DNA of 64,000 nt from Struthidea cinerea (GCA_013397865.1 VZTI01005237.1:225140-289139); one strand, 5' to 3'; positions 37,001 through 49,803 are shown, counted from the first letter of the stretch. Program-made: numbers and translations. The notes: generated by a model from the letters alone, not told the origin.

Positions 37001-40000
37001 TGCTGCGCCCTACAAACGCCTCCCCTCCCACGATCCATTTCAATCTAATCAGAAGTAGTAGCCCAAAGATTTAGGCTGAGCCCAGGCAGCTGAGCTCTGC
37101 CAGCACAGTTATGCTATTTCAAGCCTTGCTCTGCTGGCAAAGGTGCCAGCAAAGAACAGCAGCAGAGGAAGTTATCGGCACAAAAGCACTCGAGACAGCG
37201 GAGCGCTGCTGCTATGCTATCAGCCATACCCATGTGAGCATTTATACAAACAAACATTTCAACAGCAGGGATTTTCCGGGCTAGCTGCAGCAGCAGAGGC
37301 TGGGTTTGCACTGTGTGGGGTTTGGTGGGGCTTTTTTGGTTTGTTTTCTCACAAAGACATTCCCTACTTATGCCTTGGCTTGGGCCCAGGAAGCAGCAGA
37401 CACAGCGTGTGCTATTCAGGATAATGCAGCTGTACTTCAGGAAACCTGTCACTTCCAGAAGCATTTTCCTCTCAATGAGGGCTCTGAACTCCCAGTGAGG
37501 CTTCTTCCCATCTCTGAGCAGAGGGGGAGCAGCCAGCAGCAGTTTTCCAGCCCTCCCTGACCATGTCTCTGCACCTGCAGCCAGAGCAGAGGGACCCAGC
37601 TAATGTTTTGGTCACTCCTTCCCCGGCGCTGCAGAGCCCACGCTCGGCTGGACGAGCAAGTCTGTGAGCAACCAACACGCAGGACCAGCTCCTCACACTC
37701 AGCCTCAGGAAATTTGGAATTAGCGCCAAGAACAGCCCGCGCATAAACAGTCTCCTGCAAGATCCTGGCTCCAGACTCTGCTTCACTGCACACTGTGGAT
37801 TTGCAATAAATATTTACCTCACTGGGGAACAGAATCTTCCAAGCAAAAGCTCCTGACATCAGTAAGGGCTGTATTTCCATTTGGAGGAGAGTAGGAGCGT
37901 CTCTGTTTTTAGAGGGGGCCCCTAGCCCACTAAAGCAGCTTCTGCCACCCTCCTAGCACCACACCAGTCAGGATCTCTCCCTCCACCTATGGGTCTCACT
38001 CCTCTCCAGGCCAGCACAGCACCACACCAGGTGCCCTCCTTCCAGCCACACTCCTCTCAGTCACTCTGCCTCCTGCACAGAGATTTCTGGTTACTGTACA
38101 GGCCACTTCAATGCAAGTCCAAGCACTTTCACAGTCACTGATGCACGTTAGCATTGCTTCTTATTGCTCTAGTTTGACTGTAACAGCAGCTAAAGGGCAG
38201 GAGAGGAGGCAGGGTTAGCCTTGCAGCAAGGTAAGTGGGGCAAGGCCACATCTCCTTGCATTCCAAGTTTGACAGCAGCACAGTTTTGGAGGACCCATGG
38301 TGAAGACACCTTTTCCCCTTCAGCAGCTAAGGCAGAGCAACATCAAGAGAGAAATCCTTCCCATGGAAGGCTGTGCTTTCCCTGACAGAACAGGATTTGT
38401 TTAAGCAAGAAGCAGCAGTGGTTTTGGTTGACATAACACCAGCTGCTTGGGTAACAGAGCTATGGGTCTCCCAGTCTCCTTCCTGCCCCAAGGAGTGTCT
38501 CCCTGCGATTTTAATTAACTGCTTTGATTTTTAAGTTATCCCAATAATTTGTCTAACAACAGCCTCTTGGCTTTTCATAAGCAGAGTCTCAGCCTCAAAG
38601 GATTTAAGGATAAAACTGACAAGAGTGCGTATTTCCAGCAAAAATAAAGACTTTTACAAGAAGCACACTATTCAAGCCAGCCAGCCCTCAGAAACTGAGA
38701 GGAACACAGCTACATCTTGCGTGCTTTCCCCTCCTATGCTGACATTTTCTCCAGATTCAGGATTAAGTATTTAACCCCCTCTTTTGAGACTTTATGCTCC
38801 TTTAGCTTGCTTTGAATGCTTTCAGTCATTTCAGATAATACTGCTGCTTTCCTCTCTCCCATGCAACTCTTGTTTCCAGCACTAGCTGCCAGAGCAAGTC
38901 ATGGCTGCTCAAGACAGGGCCATTTTCTGATCTGCCTTTGCCAACACCAACTCGGCTGCTGGCAGCAGTCACACGTCAGAGCCCGACAGCTTTTCTGCCC
39001 ACCAAAGCCACAACCAGATTAAACAGGAGGCAGCAGCAAAGGCGCTCAGTGCCAAGGGCAGCACAGACCGGGTGCCAAGCAGCAGCACTAGTTTTGCCTG
39101 TCACCCCCTTTCTAGCCCCAGAAGAAATCCACCTCTGTGCTGCAGTGCCTCAGAAGTCTGAGTCACTGCTTTGGGTAAGGGGCCAGGGCCGTTACTCAGA
39201 GGGTGACAGCAGTGTTCCCGGGAACTGGGATGCCAAGCCAAGTGCCAGAAACCTGAGTCAGAGCATGACTGCTGCAAGTCACGGCGACACGCAGCAGAGC
39301 TGGTCCTCTGACCAGCAGCATTTACTGGACAAACATTCAGGCACACGCTTAAAGACAAAAAAAAAAAGTAAGTCTGAACTAACGTAGAAGCACAGCCCTA
39401 ACTGCTCATTAGTGTAGGATCTTTTACAGCCCCTCAGAGCAGTGGCTTACTACAAGTGAAATTCTAAGTAGGCTGCCCTGTCTATTCAGAGCCACCAACC
39501 CCAGTCTCATCACAAGAGTCTCATTCTAGTGCAAATCATTTGAATCCTTAATCTCAAGCATTTGCATTCCAGCGAGTCTCAAACAAACAGCCACACATGC
39601 TCCTCAGCAGCAGCCCGGAGGTCAGGCGTGTGCAGGGCTTGTCCCCTCGGTTTTGTAGTGCTTCAACTGCATCAGCTTCTCGTTTGAGGCTGCAAAAGCA
39701 GCACAACCCGGCTGTTGTTACAGGGCATAAAGGAACAGGATGTACTGAGTAGAGGGGGAGAATGCAGCTGCAAGACCTAAGAGGAGGCTCAAGAGGATAA
39801 ATGTTAACTCAAGAGCTAGGAAGTGTTCTGAAAGATGGATGCTGCATTTAGTCTGGCCAAAGTGATAGCAGGGGAGTTCTGCGGGATCACAGAGCCACAA
39901 TAACTTAATCAAGTAATCTTACAAGTCAACCCAAGTAACTTGCATTGCAGACCGTGGAACCACAGTTACCATGCCACCCTTACAGGCACAGATACTATCA

Positions 40001-43000
40001 CTAATCAAAAAAAGTCTTTAAACCTAAGTCCATCAATCCATTCATTTGAGGAAGAACAACTTACACATAAAATACACAACCCAGTAGTAACTTGTCGCCA
40101 AGGGGATTCAAGCAGCCAGGATGTTTCCAACAGAGCATTTACCAGAACCACGAGTCAAAAGGGAAGGAAAAGTAGCTGTAGGAGCTGTGCTGAAGCCTGC
40201 CTGTGGAGCAGCAAGCCAGTGTGCCCCCTCTCCATCATCACTCGGAAAGTCAGGTCAGCAGCTTCCAGCCTGTGGTGGAAGTGGGACACAAGCATTTCCA
40301 AAGGCAGTATGACACCACAGGAAAATCATGGCAAGGTCACATTAGGCTCTGGTTCAGGCATTTGAGAGCAAATGGCCTCCCCACGCCATTCAAACAGCTC
40401 AAGGCAAGAGTAAAGCCATTAACAGAGGCTTGGAAGGGAAGGAAGAGGGGAAGACACATAAGGAAAAACATTTTCCCTGTTGCTGGACTGGATGCAGACC
40501 TTTGCAGGATCTCAAAGTGCAGAGACCTTGGGAGAGAGCAACAGGAGAGGCAGGAAAGAGAGCAATCAGGTTGGCTAACAGCCCTTAGTTCCCAGGGTGA
40601 ATGAGCCTCTGGTATCACAAATCTGAAAAGTACCAAGTCCAGCCCCAATTTGCCTCTTGCGTAAGATGTTCGGGAAAGCTCTGAACCACAGGAAAACACT
40701 CTCCAGCATGGGAGCTGGCAGCACTTGGGACAGACGAGAGCTGGGCAGCAGCCCTGTTTCCCTGACTGTGCCCCAAGTGCTGCAGGGTGACTGTTCCTAC
40801 CCATGGGAACCTCCACATCAGCGGGAACGAGATGCTCGGCTGTGGAGGGACCGTGCAGCCCTGAACTCCCACCCCAGGAGTTGTGCATGCAGTTCAAGAA
40901 AGCACAAGGTGCTAAAGAGGTTATTTTTTCCTACACATTACAGTCATTTCATCCCCACAAACAGCTGTGGGTTTGACTATCAGAAGTCATGAGCTCCTTC
41001 CCCTTCAGGGCTAAGGGACATTGCTTTAGTTACCATCACTTTGCTGCTCGGTGTTTTAGGGAGACTGAAGCAGAGATTCGCTCTAAATGTGAGCATGGCA
41101 AGTCAAGGTAAAATAAAGTAAAACGTGCAGATAGCACTGTCTTGATTTGATTGGGAGGGACAGATGAGAAACTGGGCAAAGAGCAGAAAGAACAGGCCTC
41201 GGGGATCAATGGCAGCAGGACAAGCCAAACCGGTTTTAACATTAATAATGCTGCACTACTTTCCAAACACAGCTATCATCAACAAGACACCAGCTTTGCC
41301 AATCAGGAGGCCTCTGAGCATGATTGCTTTAAACCAGCAAACAGCCCACAAACAGCACGAAGCCTCCCCCCTCTCCCTGAGCAATCCTCTGCCAGGAGCT
41401 TCTGGGTTGGAGTTGTGCTCCTCTGTACTGCTCAGGACACACAGACACAGCGTGGTGCTGCATGAAGACTTATTCTGCGTAGTTCAAGGCACAAAAGTAG
41501 GACAACTGCAACAAGCCTGCAGCCCACGAGCACTGCTACGGCCCTGCTGAGCTCCGGGCACTTGGCCCTTTTGCAGCCCAGACAAACCGAGCAGAGCCCA
41601 AGCCTGCAGCAGAGGGAATACCCTCTGCCACGGGGGAATACCCCTTGCTTTCCTCCTGTGCTGCCAGGGGCACTTCTGGATGCTGAAAGCACAGGGAAAG
41701 CTCAGCGACGCCACTCTGCCCAAGCAAGGCCGACCTCACATCCTTTGTTAACTCCACTGATCCCACATCTTGGATGCATTGGTGACTTTCTGTCCATCCC
41801 CCCTCAAGCATCTCCTGCAGGAAGCCCATCCTTGCACAGCACAGAGGGGAGCATCCTGCCCACACATCCTTTGCTTTCCAAGGCACTCAAGCGGAGAGGG
41901 CTGGGGACTACCTGGTGACATCAGGCACCAGCTCCAGCCTCCCTCGGCGCCGCGGGACGAAGGCAATGTTCTCACACAAAGCTGCGGGGCTGCTGTAACA
42001 CAACCCACCCACCCACAGCCTGAGCACCAACGTCACACTTAAGCACTTCAGTAACATTCCCCACCCTCTTACACATCCAGGATTGCTTCACATGGAGAAA
42101 TCCCATTTACACCAGAGAGCTGCTCAAGGGGAAAAGAGCCAAGGCATTTTTGTTTGTACAGGCTTGGGGAAATATTCAAGCACCGAATCACTCTCAACGT
42201 CCACGCTCTTACATAAGCACAAGAAATACAATCCCCATCTTGTTAAGAAACAGCTACCTGTCTTCACCCTGCCCGCACAGAAAAACCAAGAGCCACACGC
42301 TGTGCAGCCCTGCACGTTTTGGCAGTGCTATTAAAAAAAATAATATGGGAGGAGTGCCAGCAGAACCCTCCCTCCCAAACCGTGTGTCATCCTCGTCTCC
42401 TCCCCGGCAGTCTGTAACCCAAACAATTTGTTTGGATTTGGCTTCATAGTAGGCCAGTGTTACTTCTCAAGCATACACTCGATCTTAGGTAGCCAAAGGA
42501 CACGGATAAATATTTCGCGTAAATTCTATATAAAGATTTACAGACCACATCTGTGCAAAATTTGTTGTCTTTGCAGAAATCCGATGCTTGCAGACCAGTC
42601 CAGTCCCCAGGGACACCAAATCGCATTTCATACCAAACATGGTCAGTGCAACTTCCAGATGCTGTCTGCCCCAAAGGTTTGCCCTACTAGTTTGGGCCAG
42701 TTCCCAAACGACCGAGTCACGTACTTAATGGCAGGGATAAAGACACCAGATTAGAGTAAAGTGGATTTGGGCTGGGTGGTTTTAGCAGAGAGTAGCTGAC
42801 AATTACTACAGATGCTCTCTGTGGGAGATTCCTGCTCTACAACCAGCAACCCCCCAGCCCTGTGCCCCTATTAGAAAGCAGCAGAGCCTTATCAGTTCTG
42901 ATCTGCCCACCCAGCCTTCAGCCCAAAACACACCAATGGGATGATTAAACCTACTCTGGGAACCCCTGATCTCCTGCAGTTACCTTAATCTCAGCAGCTC

Positions 43001-43928
43001 TTTCACACTGGAATCCGCCCTGATTGCACTATCAGCAAGATGGTCACACACAAAAACAAACAAACAGCGGGGAAGCCAGAATCCCCAGATCTCTGCTTCA
43101 CCACGAAGACCCCACATGTGCCGGCTTAAAATATCCAAAGCGTTTCACCTCATTATATATTTAAGAGATTATTAAGCCCTCCACGGTAATTCATTATTTT
43201 TCACTCCCATGTGGGCACGAGGAAGCTTTGATACACACGGAAAGACACCAGGTACCAGCACAACCAAAGCCAGGTAAGGCTGGAAAGCCCATCCAGGTGC
43301 TGTAACGCATCGCACGCATCCAGCCCACCACACATGCATAAGAAAAGAAAAATTAAAGGACTTTCACGACCAGAAGCTGGAGATCAAAACTGTAATGGAG
43401 AGCAGCTCACTTCCACCAGGTAGCCGGGTCCCCTGCACCGCTGTAAGGCCAGCACCCCGAGCACGGCAGAGCACGGGGCAGAGCGGGATCCGTGAGGAGC
43501 GGCACAGCCGCGGGGACAGCTCGGGACCGGGCAGGAGCCCTGCATCGGGCACGGCCGGGCAGGGGCGACGCTGCTTTGGCACCTGCCGAAGGAAGCAGCG
43601 TCCGAGCCAAGGGAACCGGAGGAAGAACGGGAACAGCCCTATCGCCGTCTCCCTGTTTCGGCCACCCTTCCCTGGAGAAGGGCAAACAGCGGGGGCAGAA
43701 CGCCTGGGGGGCAGCGGTGGCACCGGCTCTCAGGCTGCTAGCGAGCGGGGCCCTAGCCCCGCGGGTCACTCAGTCCCACCCCGGGAGCCCTTCGCTGCCG
43801 GGGCAGACCCTCCCCTTTCCCCCCTGTCCCGCGGGGGCCCCGGCGGGACTCACCGACTCGGCGGCGGCGGCTCGCAGGAGGAGGCCGAGCAGCAGCGCGG
43901 CGCGCAGCGGGACGCGGGGCAGCAGCAT
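27398..43928 (-). CDS. SDC4: Syndecan-4 core protein, complete
   Basis: Five exons on the minus strand, 43928-43854, 30302-30161, 29287-29235, 28992-28809 and 27549-27398, encode 201 residues; chicken syndecan-4 is of similar length. Residues 1-23 or so are a signal peptide starting MLLPRVPLRAALLLG. The acidic ectodomain has Ser-Gly sites for heparan sulfate at S42, S69 and S71, and sequons at N128 and N140. The transmembrane helix (about 152-173) contains GxxxG (156-160). The cytoplasmic tail has the C1 region RMKKKDEGSY, the syndecan-4-specific variable region LGKKPIYKK, and the C2 PDZ ligand EFYA. From family knowledge, the protein is a plasma-membrane heparan sulfate proteoglycan that acts with integrins in focal adhesions; its variable region binds PIP2 and activates PKC-alpha. 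The variable region excludes syndecans 1-3. Intron 1 is 13.5 kb. SDC4 lies tail-to-tail with RBPJL and head-to-head with SYS1, as in human. Confidence 0.98.
28001..28046. repeat. Poly(A)46 homopolymer in SDC4 intron 4
   Basis: Uninterrupted run of 46 A on the plus strand (poly-T in SDC4 sense). No retroposed gene or SINE body is recognised next to it, so it is best called a mononucleotide microsatellite. Its exact length is likely to be inaccurate in an assembly. Confidence 0.85.
28809..28992 (-). CDS. SDC4: SDC4 exon 4 (juxtamembrane ectodomain)
   Basis: Acceptor TTCTGTAG, donor TACAG|GTAATA. It encodes ISDNYIPGDTGRKIEG and STANSSIFERTEVLT, matching the chicken syndecan-4 cell-binding and juxtamembrane region. 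It starts in phase 0 and ends after one base of the Ala codon. Confidence 0.97.
29235..29287 (-). CDS. SDC4: SDC4 exon 3
   Basis: A 53-base exon with acceptor CTCTGCAG and donor CAGTG|GTAGGT. It encodes YPDSEDGIYLTTMDTPV. Its phase joins exon 2 through a split Asp codon and ends on a codon boundary. Confidence 0.95.
30161..30302 (-). CDS. SDC4: SDC4 exon 2 (glycosaminoglycan attachment)
   Basis: Acceptor ATTTACAG, donor GGGAG|GTAAGT. It encodes VRETETMDAGWLDY, SGDLPDDEDIGEF and DIDETSGSG, with the heparan sulfate attachment serines. The first six bases of the exon, GTAAGA, are themselves a splice-donor consensus (see findings). Confidence 0.97.
30303..43853 (-). other. SDC4: SDC4 intron 1 (13.5 kb)
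   Basis: Bounded by donor TCG|GTGAGT at 43853 and acceptor ATTTACAG at 30303. It holds no exon of another gene that I can recognise. Notable content is a perfect 38-bp tandem duplication at 34908-34983 and several A-rich runs (33430-33450, 39357-39368). No interspersed repeat family was recognised. Confidence 0.9.
34908..34983. repeat. Perfect 38-bp tandem duplication
   Basis: Two identical copies of a 38-base unit beginning AGAGCAAAGCAAGTATC, at 34908-34945 and 34946-34983, directly adjacent, within SDC4 intron 1. Confidence 0.95.
43854..43928 (-). CDS. SDC4: SDC4 exon 1 (signal peptide)
   Basis: ATG at 43928-43926 in a CCATGC context. The 25 codons encode MLLPRVPLRAALLLG through AAAAES, a typical leucine/alanine-rich signal peptide. 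Donor GAGTCG|GTGAGT. The next in-frame residues (VRETET, exon 2) match the chicken junction. Confidence 0.96.
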
Positions 43929-44014
43929 GGCTGGGCTGTGCCGGGACAGACAGAGGGACACAGCTGCGGATCCGGCCGGAGCGAACTCTGCCTGTGCCGG
44001 CCGCCGTCACCGCC

Positions 44015-44020
44015 CTTATA
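44015..44020 (-). promoter_or_regulatory. SDC4: Possible SDC4 TATA box
   Basis: Minus-strand TATAAG, followed directly by a GC-box-like GGGCGG, about 87 bases upstream of the ATG. A start site 25-30 bases downstream would leave a 5' UTR of about 60 bases. The motif is seen; its use is inference. Confidence 0.45.
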
Positions 44021-44316
44021 GGGCCGGCTCAGCCAGCGGGGGCGGAGCGGCGTTGTCCCCGCCCGCCGGGAATGCCCCGGCCCAGCTCCACACCCGCTGG
44101 GAGCTCGGGGGTTGCGAACTGCCCCGCACCGACACCGGGGCTGGCGGAGGAGGGCGGGCGGCGCGGGGACGCTGTGGGGCTGACGGCCGAGCCACCGCGG
44201 GGGGACACGGAGAGGCCCGGCCCCGGCTGCGCGGGTGCGGAACCCGCTGTGCACGGCTGGGAGCCCGCACTGCCGGCGGCCACGGTCACTGCGTTATGGG
44301 GAGTGCGGGGAAAGGA

Positions 44317-44530
44317 GAAACGGAGGAGAAAGGGAAAGAGGAGAAAGGAAAAGAGAGGGACGGGGGAGATAGGGGGAAGGGGGGGAAAAGGCAGGGAGAA
44401 ATGGGTCAGGAGAAAAGGAAAGGACGAAAAGGATGGGAAAGGGGAGGGAGAAGTGAAAAGGGGGGGGGAAAGGAAAAGAGGGAAGGGAAAGCGGGGGTAC
44501 GAAGGAGGGAAAGAGAAAGTGGGGGGAGCG
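44317..44530. repeat. Purine-rich (GGGAAA/GGAGAAA) tract upstream of SDC4
   Basis: About 210 bases that are almost entirely A and G on the plus strand, with a handful of pyrimidine interruptions. It lies some 300-500 bases upstream of the SDC4 start site and is quasi-repetitive rather than strictly tandem. Confidence 0.85.
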
Positions 44531-44539
44531 GGCAGACAG

Positions 44540-47500
44540 CATCCGCTTTTGCCGCTTTTGCAGCATTCCGCAAGTGACACTCTCACATTCACAGAAAACC
44601 GAGAGCGAGCCCCTGTCCCTGGCAGCGTGTCACCGCCGCGGTTATCCGCCGGGATGTTACATCACTCGGGGCTCGTCGGGGACGGAACACGAAACCGCTC
44701 CCTCAGTCTTCTATGTAAGCGGCAAGCGCAAAAAAACCCACACTGATAAAGAGGGGGAAAAAACCCAAACAGCACAGTTTAACTATTTCCTTTTCTCTTC
44801 TCACGTTAATAACTTTGCCTGACCGTAAGAATTTGCTTGGCAGTATCTATTTCAGCCCCTTAACCCGAGGGGCACCTGAAATACCATAACAGTCCAGCCC
44901 CGTGCTCACGCTGCAGCCACATCAATTTGCACTTGGGTTCTAGTTTGTAGAGAACAAAGTATTTTCTTCACAGGGAAGCAATGCATAGCAAAGCACGTGT
45001 GCCATGATCCCACCTGCCAGGTATGGATACCAGCTCCACGCGATCTAGTTCTCAGCCTACAAAGTTATCCCAAGAGAACTTGTAGCCTTCCCCCTGTCCC
45101 ACCTCCAACCAAAAAGATGCCTAAGGTGAAACAGCTTTTCCAACTGCCTGTTCGTTTGGGAATAAACAGCTACAGAGGGTGTAAGCTGAGATCCAGACGT
45201 GTCCTCAATGTTTGCTAGGACTGTGCCTGCACACATGACCACTGGCAGGAGGATCTCCCGACAGCCAGTGCTGAGCTGGCTGCAGAGTCTGTTGGCATAA
45301 TATGAAGTGACAAGGAGCACTGCTCGGGGCTTAAAAAGATAGTTACGACCTGAAGACAGCACACATGCAGGAAACCAACATGGAGCAGGCTGTGGGGGAG
45401 TTTGCTGTAGCACATGACCCCCCCATGCTCAGGACAGCCATGTGTCACTAACCCTTTAGTTCACCTCAGCAGCCAAGGCCACGAGGGAGGGATCTGTGCT
45501 GTGGGCTGGGTTACTACTCTTCCTTATTACCCCCACTTCATCACACAGAGGAGCTGATAAAAATCACTCCTGGTGCAGCCAGGGAGCCCAGGTCCCATGA
45601 ATCTCCAGGTCTGGACACTCAGCAGAGGTGGGGAGCAGTAGATGGTGAGGAACAAGAGCACACAGACTGGGTCAAACGTGCAGAGTGGTCCATACCATGA
45701 CATCTGCCAAACAGGACTCAGCAGCACAAGGTGGCCAGAAGTACTCCATGCCCCCTAACCCTTTAAATGCCACCTGTATTTGTGTGCATGTGGCCATGAC
45801 CTCTCTACGCCTCCTTCCAGATAAAGCAGCCACCACAAAAATGCTTCCAAAACCAGCTTTCTGTATTGTGGCTACAAGCATTGCTCACTCACCTGTTAAC
45901 TTCCTCTTCAAACAAGCACAATACGCTGAGCTCCTTGTTATCCCTCAACACATACCCCTCCACCAAAAAAATCCCCTTGCATGGCACAGGACAGTGTTTT
46001 CCCTCCCAGGGAAGTTCTGCTGTGATAGGATGGAGAGGAGTCAGTATGCCTGGCCCAGGGACCACACACGTTGTCCATCCAAGTCACACCCGCATGCACA
46101 ATGCTTCAGGCAAACTGCTCTTGGGCTTCTGGAAACAGAAGAGAAAATTAAACTCAACCCTAATGTACTTTTCAACCTCGAGAACAAATTTACGTGACTT
46201 TACTGATGACATTTTCTAAGTGCATTGTGTAGATCCACCTCCCTTCCTCACACACACGGAAATGTTCTGTATCTCAAGAGAATGAGAGGAAATGCAGTCA
46301 TAAAAATCATAATATTCTGTAAACTCATGGCGATAAAACAGCTGCCTTCCTTTTGCCTTCACAAGTGTTCCCTTTCAAAAGGCTGACATTTTCCTCTCTA
46401 GAATAATGCAGAATATCCGTGGGTATATGACTCTCACAGAGAGCAACAGGACAAATGGGCCCAGAGAGCAAAAATGCATCACTGAAATGTCCTTTCCTGA
46501 AACTTCACTACAAGGGAGAGAAGCAGAAGCAAAATAAAATGCATGTTGAGGAACATATTTGTTCTGGGCAATGAATTCTCACATTCAAGGTGTGTCAGTT
46601 GCCTTCTCCATATAAAAATTACAGCTGGCAGAGAAACAACACAGACTGGCCACCACTGTTCCTAACCTAGTGCTCAACAGCGAAGGGTTACCTAAGTCTC
46701 ATGTTGAAAATGGAAATAAACAGCTGTCAGTTACCAACACAACACAAACATGCTGGAAGAGGAATGGAGTGTCCAAATACAACACATTTGGAGGGTGAGG
46801 GGAATCACACTTCTACGTGGCTCATCAAGAAACGTTTCGATGATCTTGAGAAGGCCACACGCAAGGCTCTTTAGACAACTCTTGATCATAAACTCTATTG
46901 CACTCATCAGAAAAAGAGATTCACCAGCCAAGCTCAGCATAGCTCCTACAGGCAGATTTTAAAGAGAGCTTAGAGCAGGATTCTCAAGCACAACAAAACT
47001 TTAAGTAGAGTTTTAAAAAATCCCAACTTCCAAAGTCCATTCAGTATGCTGAACTCTTTGGAAAAACACACCTGCACACCACGTGGGTGGAGGAAGAGGA
47101 GTGGCTGAAAACTCTCATCCCACAGTTTGAGCCACTTAATGGTGAGTTATTCTGGAAATGTGTGCTCTTAGCCTTACTGTCCCTTTAGCAAAGGTGATCT
47201 CAGAACAAATCCTACCTTCCTGTCAAGAGGGAAATGAACTCCAGCAAAGATCATTCAGACAGCACCGCCCTTTGTACACCAGCTGGTAAAATACGGATCA
47301 CCTGAACCAACAGCTTCCTGTTTTAGGCAACGATTCCTGGGGAGGAAGAACAATACCCTCCTAGACAGCTATTGCTCACGGAAAGAACCTGTGGCTAAAT
47401 AGGGCATTCTTTTTCTACGCTCCTGATGAAGAGGTGACCACAATAGTTTCATGTGATCTGGGTATAACCCTCAAGTCATCGGCTGTGTCCTGGGCATATC

Positions 47501-48940
47501 GCCACTTCTCCTTCCACCTGCTGCTCTTCATAACACACAGGTGTCACACACAGAACAGTCACTGGTTAAAAAGGACATTCTAACCAGAAGTCAGGCGAGC
47601 AGCACCCACTGTGGCACCCTAGAAAGCATGTTCTCTGTGTTTCAACATCCTTTTTCCCTTTAACACATGTTCCCTTCACAGCTGTCTCCAACTTCTTGTT
47701 TAAACTAAAGAGGAAGAAAAGGGAAATTAAGAATGCTGTTTAATTCCTCAATACTGTTTGCTTTCCAGCTCCACTTTAAACCTTATTCCAAGAGCAGGGA
47801 TATGGGCAAGGCACCCCATAGGGAAAACACCCTCTTTCCCAGGAGAAGGACACAGTCCCCTATGCTGGAGCAGCCTGGAGAGGAGAGAGACCCAAATCAG
47901 GGGCAGGAACAAACAAAAATGACCATGAAAGATGCCATCACAAAGTCAGTCAGGAAACAAGTTCACAAACTGGGCTGCAGTTGAGTCACAGCACAAATGT
48001 CCTTCTGCCACAGCATGCTGCCGTGTCCATTCGATGCCTTCAGTCACAGGGCAGCAACCAAGCAGGGAGGAGCCTCGAATTCCAAAGCAACTCAAGTCAA
48101 CAGCTCCCAAAACACTAGCTTGCATCTTGTGATACCATGGACTTCGGGATAAATCAGATATTTGGCTGTGGAAAGACACCCAGCAATAATACCAGCAGTC
48201 CTACCTTTCACTAGCTTAGAGTTTTAGTCAGCTTTGTCTAAACTGCCAAAATTTTTGCTGGCAAAGAAAAGTTAGTCCTATAAGGGACTATAAAAGAAAG
48301 AGGTATGTGAGAATTAATATCTAAGTGATGACTTGCCTGTCTCTGAGAGCCAAACACAACAGATTTCAGGAAAGGAAACCAATTTTTACCTAGAATTAAC
48401 AGAGGAAGTGCCGAGTGTCACAATTATATTTGGCAATGTGCTGGCAGCAGACAGCCCTGACAGGGCTGGGATTTTCCCCTGTTCATTTCTGCACTGGCTA
48501 AGGCTGGAGCTTCTGCAAAAATAAATTCTCCAAAGGCCTAAGTGAGAACTCAGCAAGAGTGGCCCACGTCCACCACGCACATGCCTCTGCCTTGCACAAT
48601 CCTTCCTAGGAGATGGTCCGGGAACAGGGAACAAAATGTGTCAAACCTGGCTCGGCACAGAAATTCACAGAATGAGGAAAGGAAAACATACAGCAAAGCT
48701 GCACAGGGAACTTCCCATAAGAGGCATGGAAAAAACGTCATGAGAGTCTGTCAGAGATCATAATCTGAGTTCCCATAGCCAGCATATTCCACACCCACGA
48801 CTGATGTGAGCCTACCACCTCCCATACAAGCTGGATTTCCCTTTTTATTCCTCCTCCTCTCTTTTCCAGGCGAAAACGGCTCTTGTGGCAACTCCCCCGT
48901 CCACCGAAACAGCCCGGGGGTGCCTCCTCTCCTTTTTCCA
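44540..48940. other. Intergenic between SDC4 and SYS1, no gene recognised
   Basis: Mostly AT-balanced sequence with no recognised exon, RNA gene or repeat family on either strand. Confidence 0.55.
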
Positions 48941-48948
48941 GCAAAGAT

Positions 48949-49110
48949 CTTATCTCCAAAATGCTCCGTTGTCCCACACAGCCTTGGGGATTTTGCTGTT
49001 AAATCAGTGGCAATTCTTATACCCGAAGCCAAGCAAGCAGGATGGCTCACAAGGAGCCCCAGCAGCCAAGAGCTGATCACAGAAGGGGTACAGTGGAGCA
49101 CAAAGGTCTG
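48949..49110. repeat. Diverged duplicate, copy A
   Basis: Begins CTTATCTCCAAAATGCTCC and contains TTGTCCCACACAG, GAAGCCAAGCAAGCAGG and CCAAGAGCTGATCACAG. The same landmarks occur in the same order in copy B at 49459-49625. By eye about three quarters of positions agree, with small indels. Confidence 0.8.
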
Positions 49111-49403
49111 TGGCACCTGGCTGTTCCATGAGGCTAGATAGAAGAAATCAGCACGCACCAGAGGAAACCTCCCAAAAGAAGCCAACCCAGCCCTGTAACG
49201 GAAAGGTGCTGCCAGGGCATACCAGGACTCAGAACAACATCCCGGTACCCGATGGCCTAAAGCTAAAATGAGCACAGCTGGGCAGCAGCTGCCAAGAGCC
49301 TCGGCGCCTACAGGAGCTGGCCTAGAACTGAAAGGAAATACCCGGGGACAAGAATTTCTTGTATGGTTGGTATTTGTGTCCTTAGCAAGGGCTGCTCGGC
49401 CAA

Positions 49404-49720
49404 GTTACTGAACACACTGACACCAGTGCGGATGGGCAGGGACAGGGGCTGGGGAAGCCTTATCTCCAAAATCCTCTGTTGTCCCACACGGGCTTGGGAA
49501 TTTCACTGTTCACGCAGTGACAAGTCTCATACCTGAAGCCAAGCAAACGCCGCGCCTCACTGAGGCCACCAAACCGAGCCCCCGCCGCCAAGAGCTGACC
49601 ACAGGAGGTGCACAGCGGAGCATGAGGGACTCTGTGTCTTTCTAGCAACTTTTAGCTGAGCTACTGAAGGCACCGACCCGGGGCAGGGGACAGGGCTGGG
49701 GACACCCTGGGCAGGCAGAT
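49404..49720. repeat. Diverged duplicate, copy B with flanking sub-repeat
   Basis: Copy B (49459-49625) begins CTTATCTCCAAAATCCTCTG. It is bracketed by a second similarity: a block containing TTACTGAACACACTGACACC and GGGACAGGGGCTGGGGA before it, and CTACTGAAGGCACCGACCC and GGGACAGGGCTGGGGA after it, about 250 bases apart. This suggests a partly tandem array leading into the N run. Confidence 0.7.
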
Positions 49721-49803
49721 GTGAGAGAGGTGGTGCTGGACACGGGGCACAGAGGGCCGGCGGGCGGGGGTCTGGGGTCGTAGTTGGGAGTCGTGGGCAG
49801 CGA

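Larger units (their letters stand above)
43390..44300. promoter_or_regulatory. SDC4: CpG island at SDC4 5' end
   Basis: Dense CpG sequence covering the first SDC4 exon, about 450 bases of the start of intron 1, and the upstream flank. This is the expected promoter island. Confidence 0.85.
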
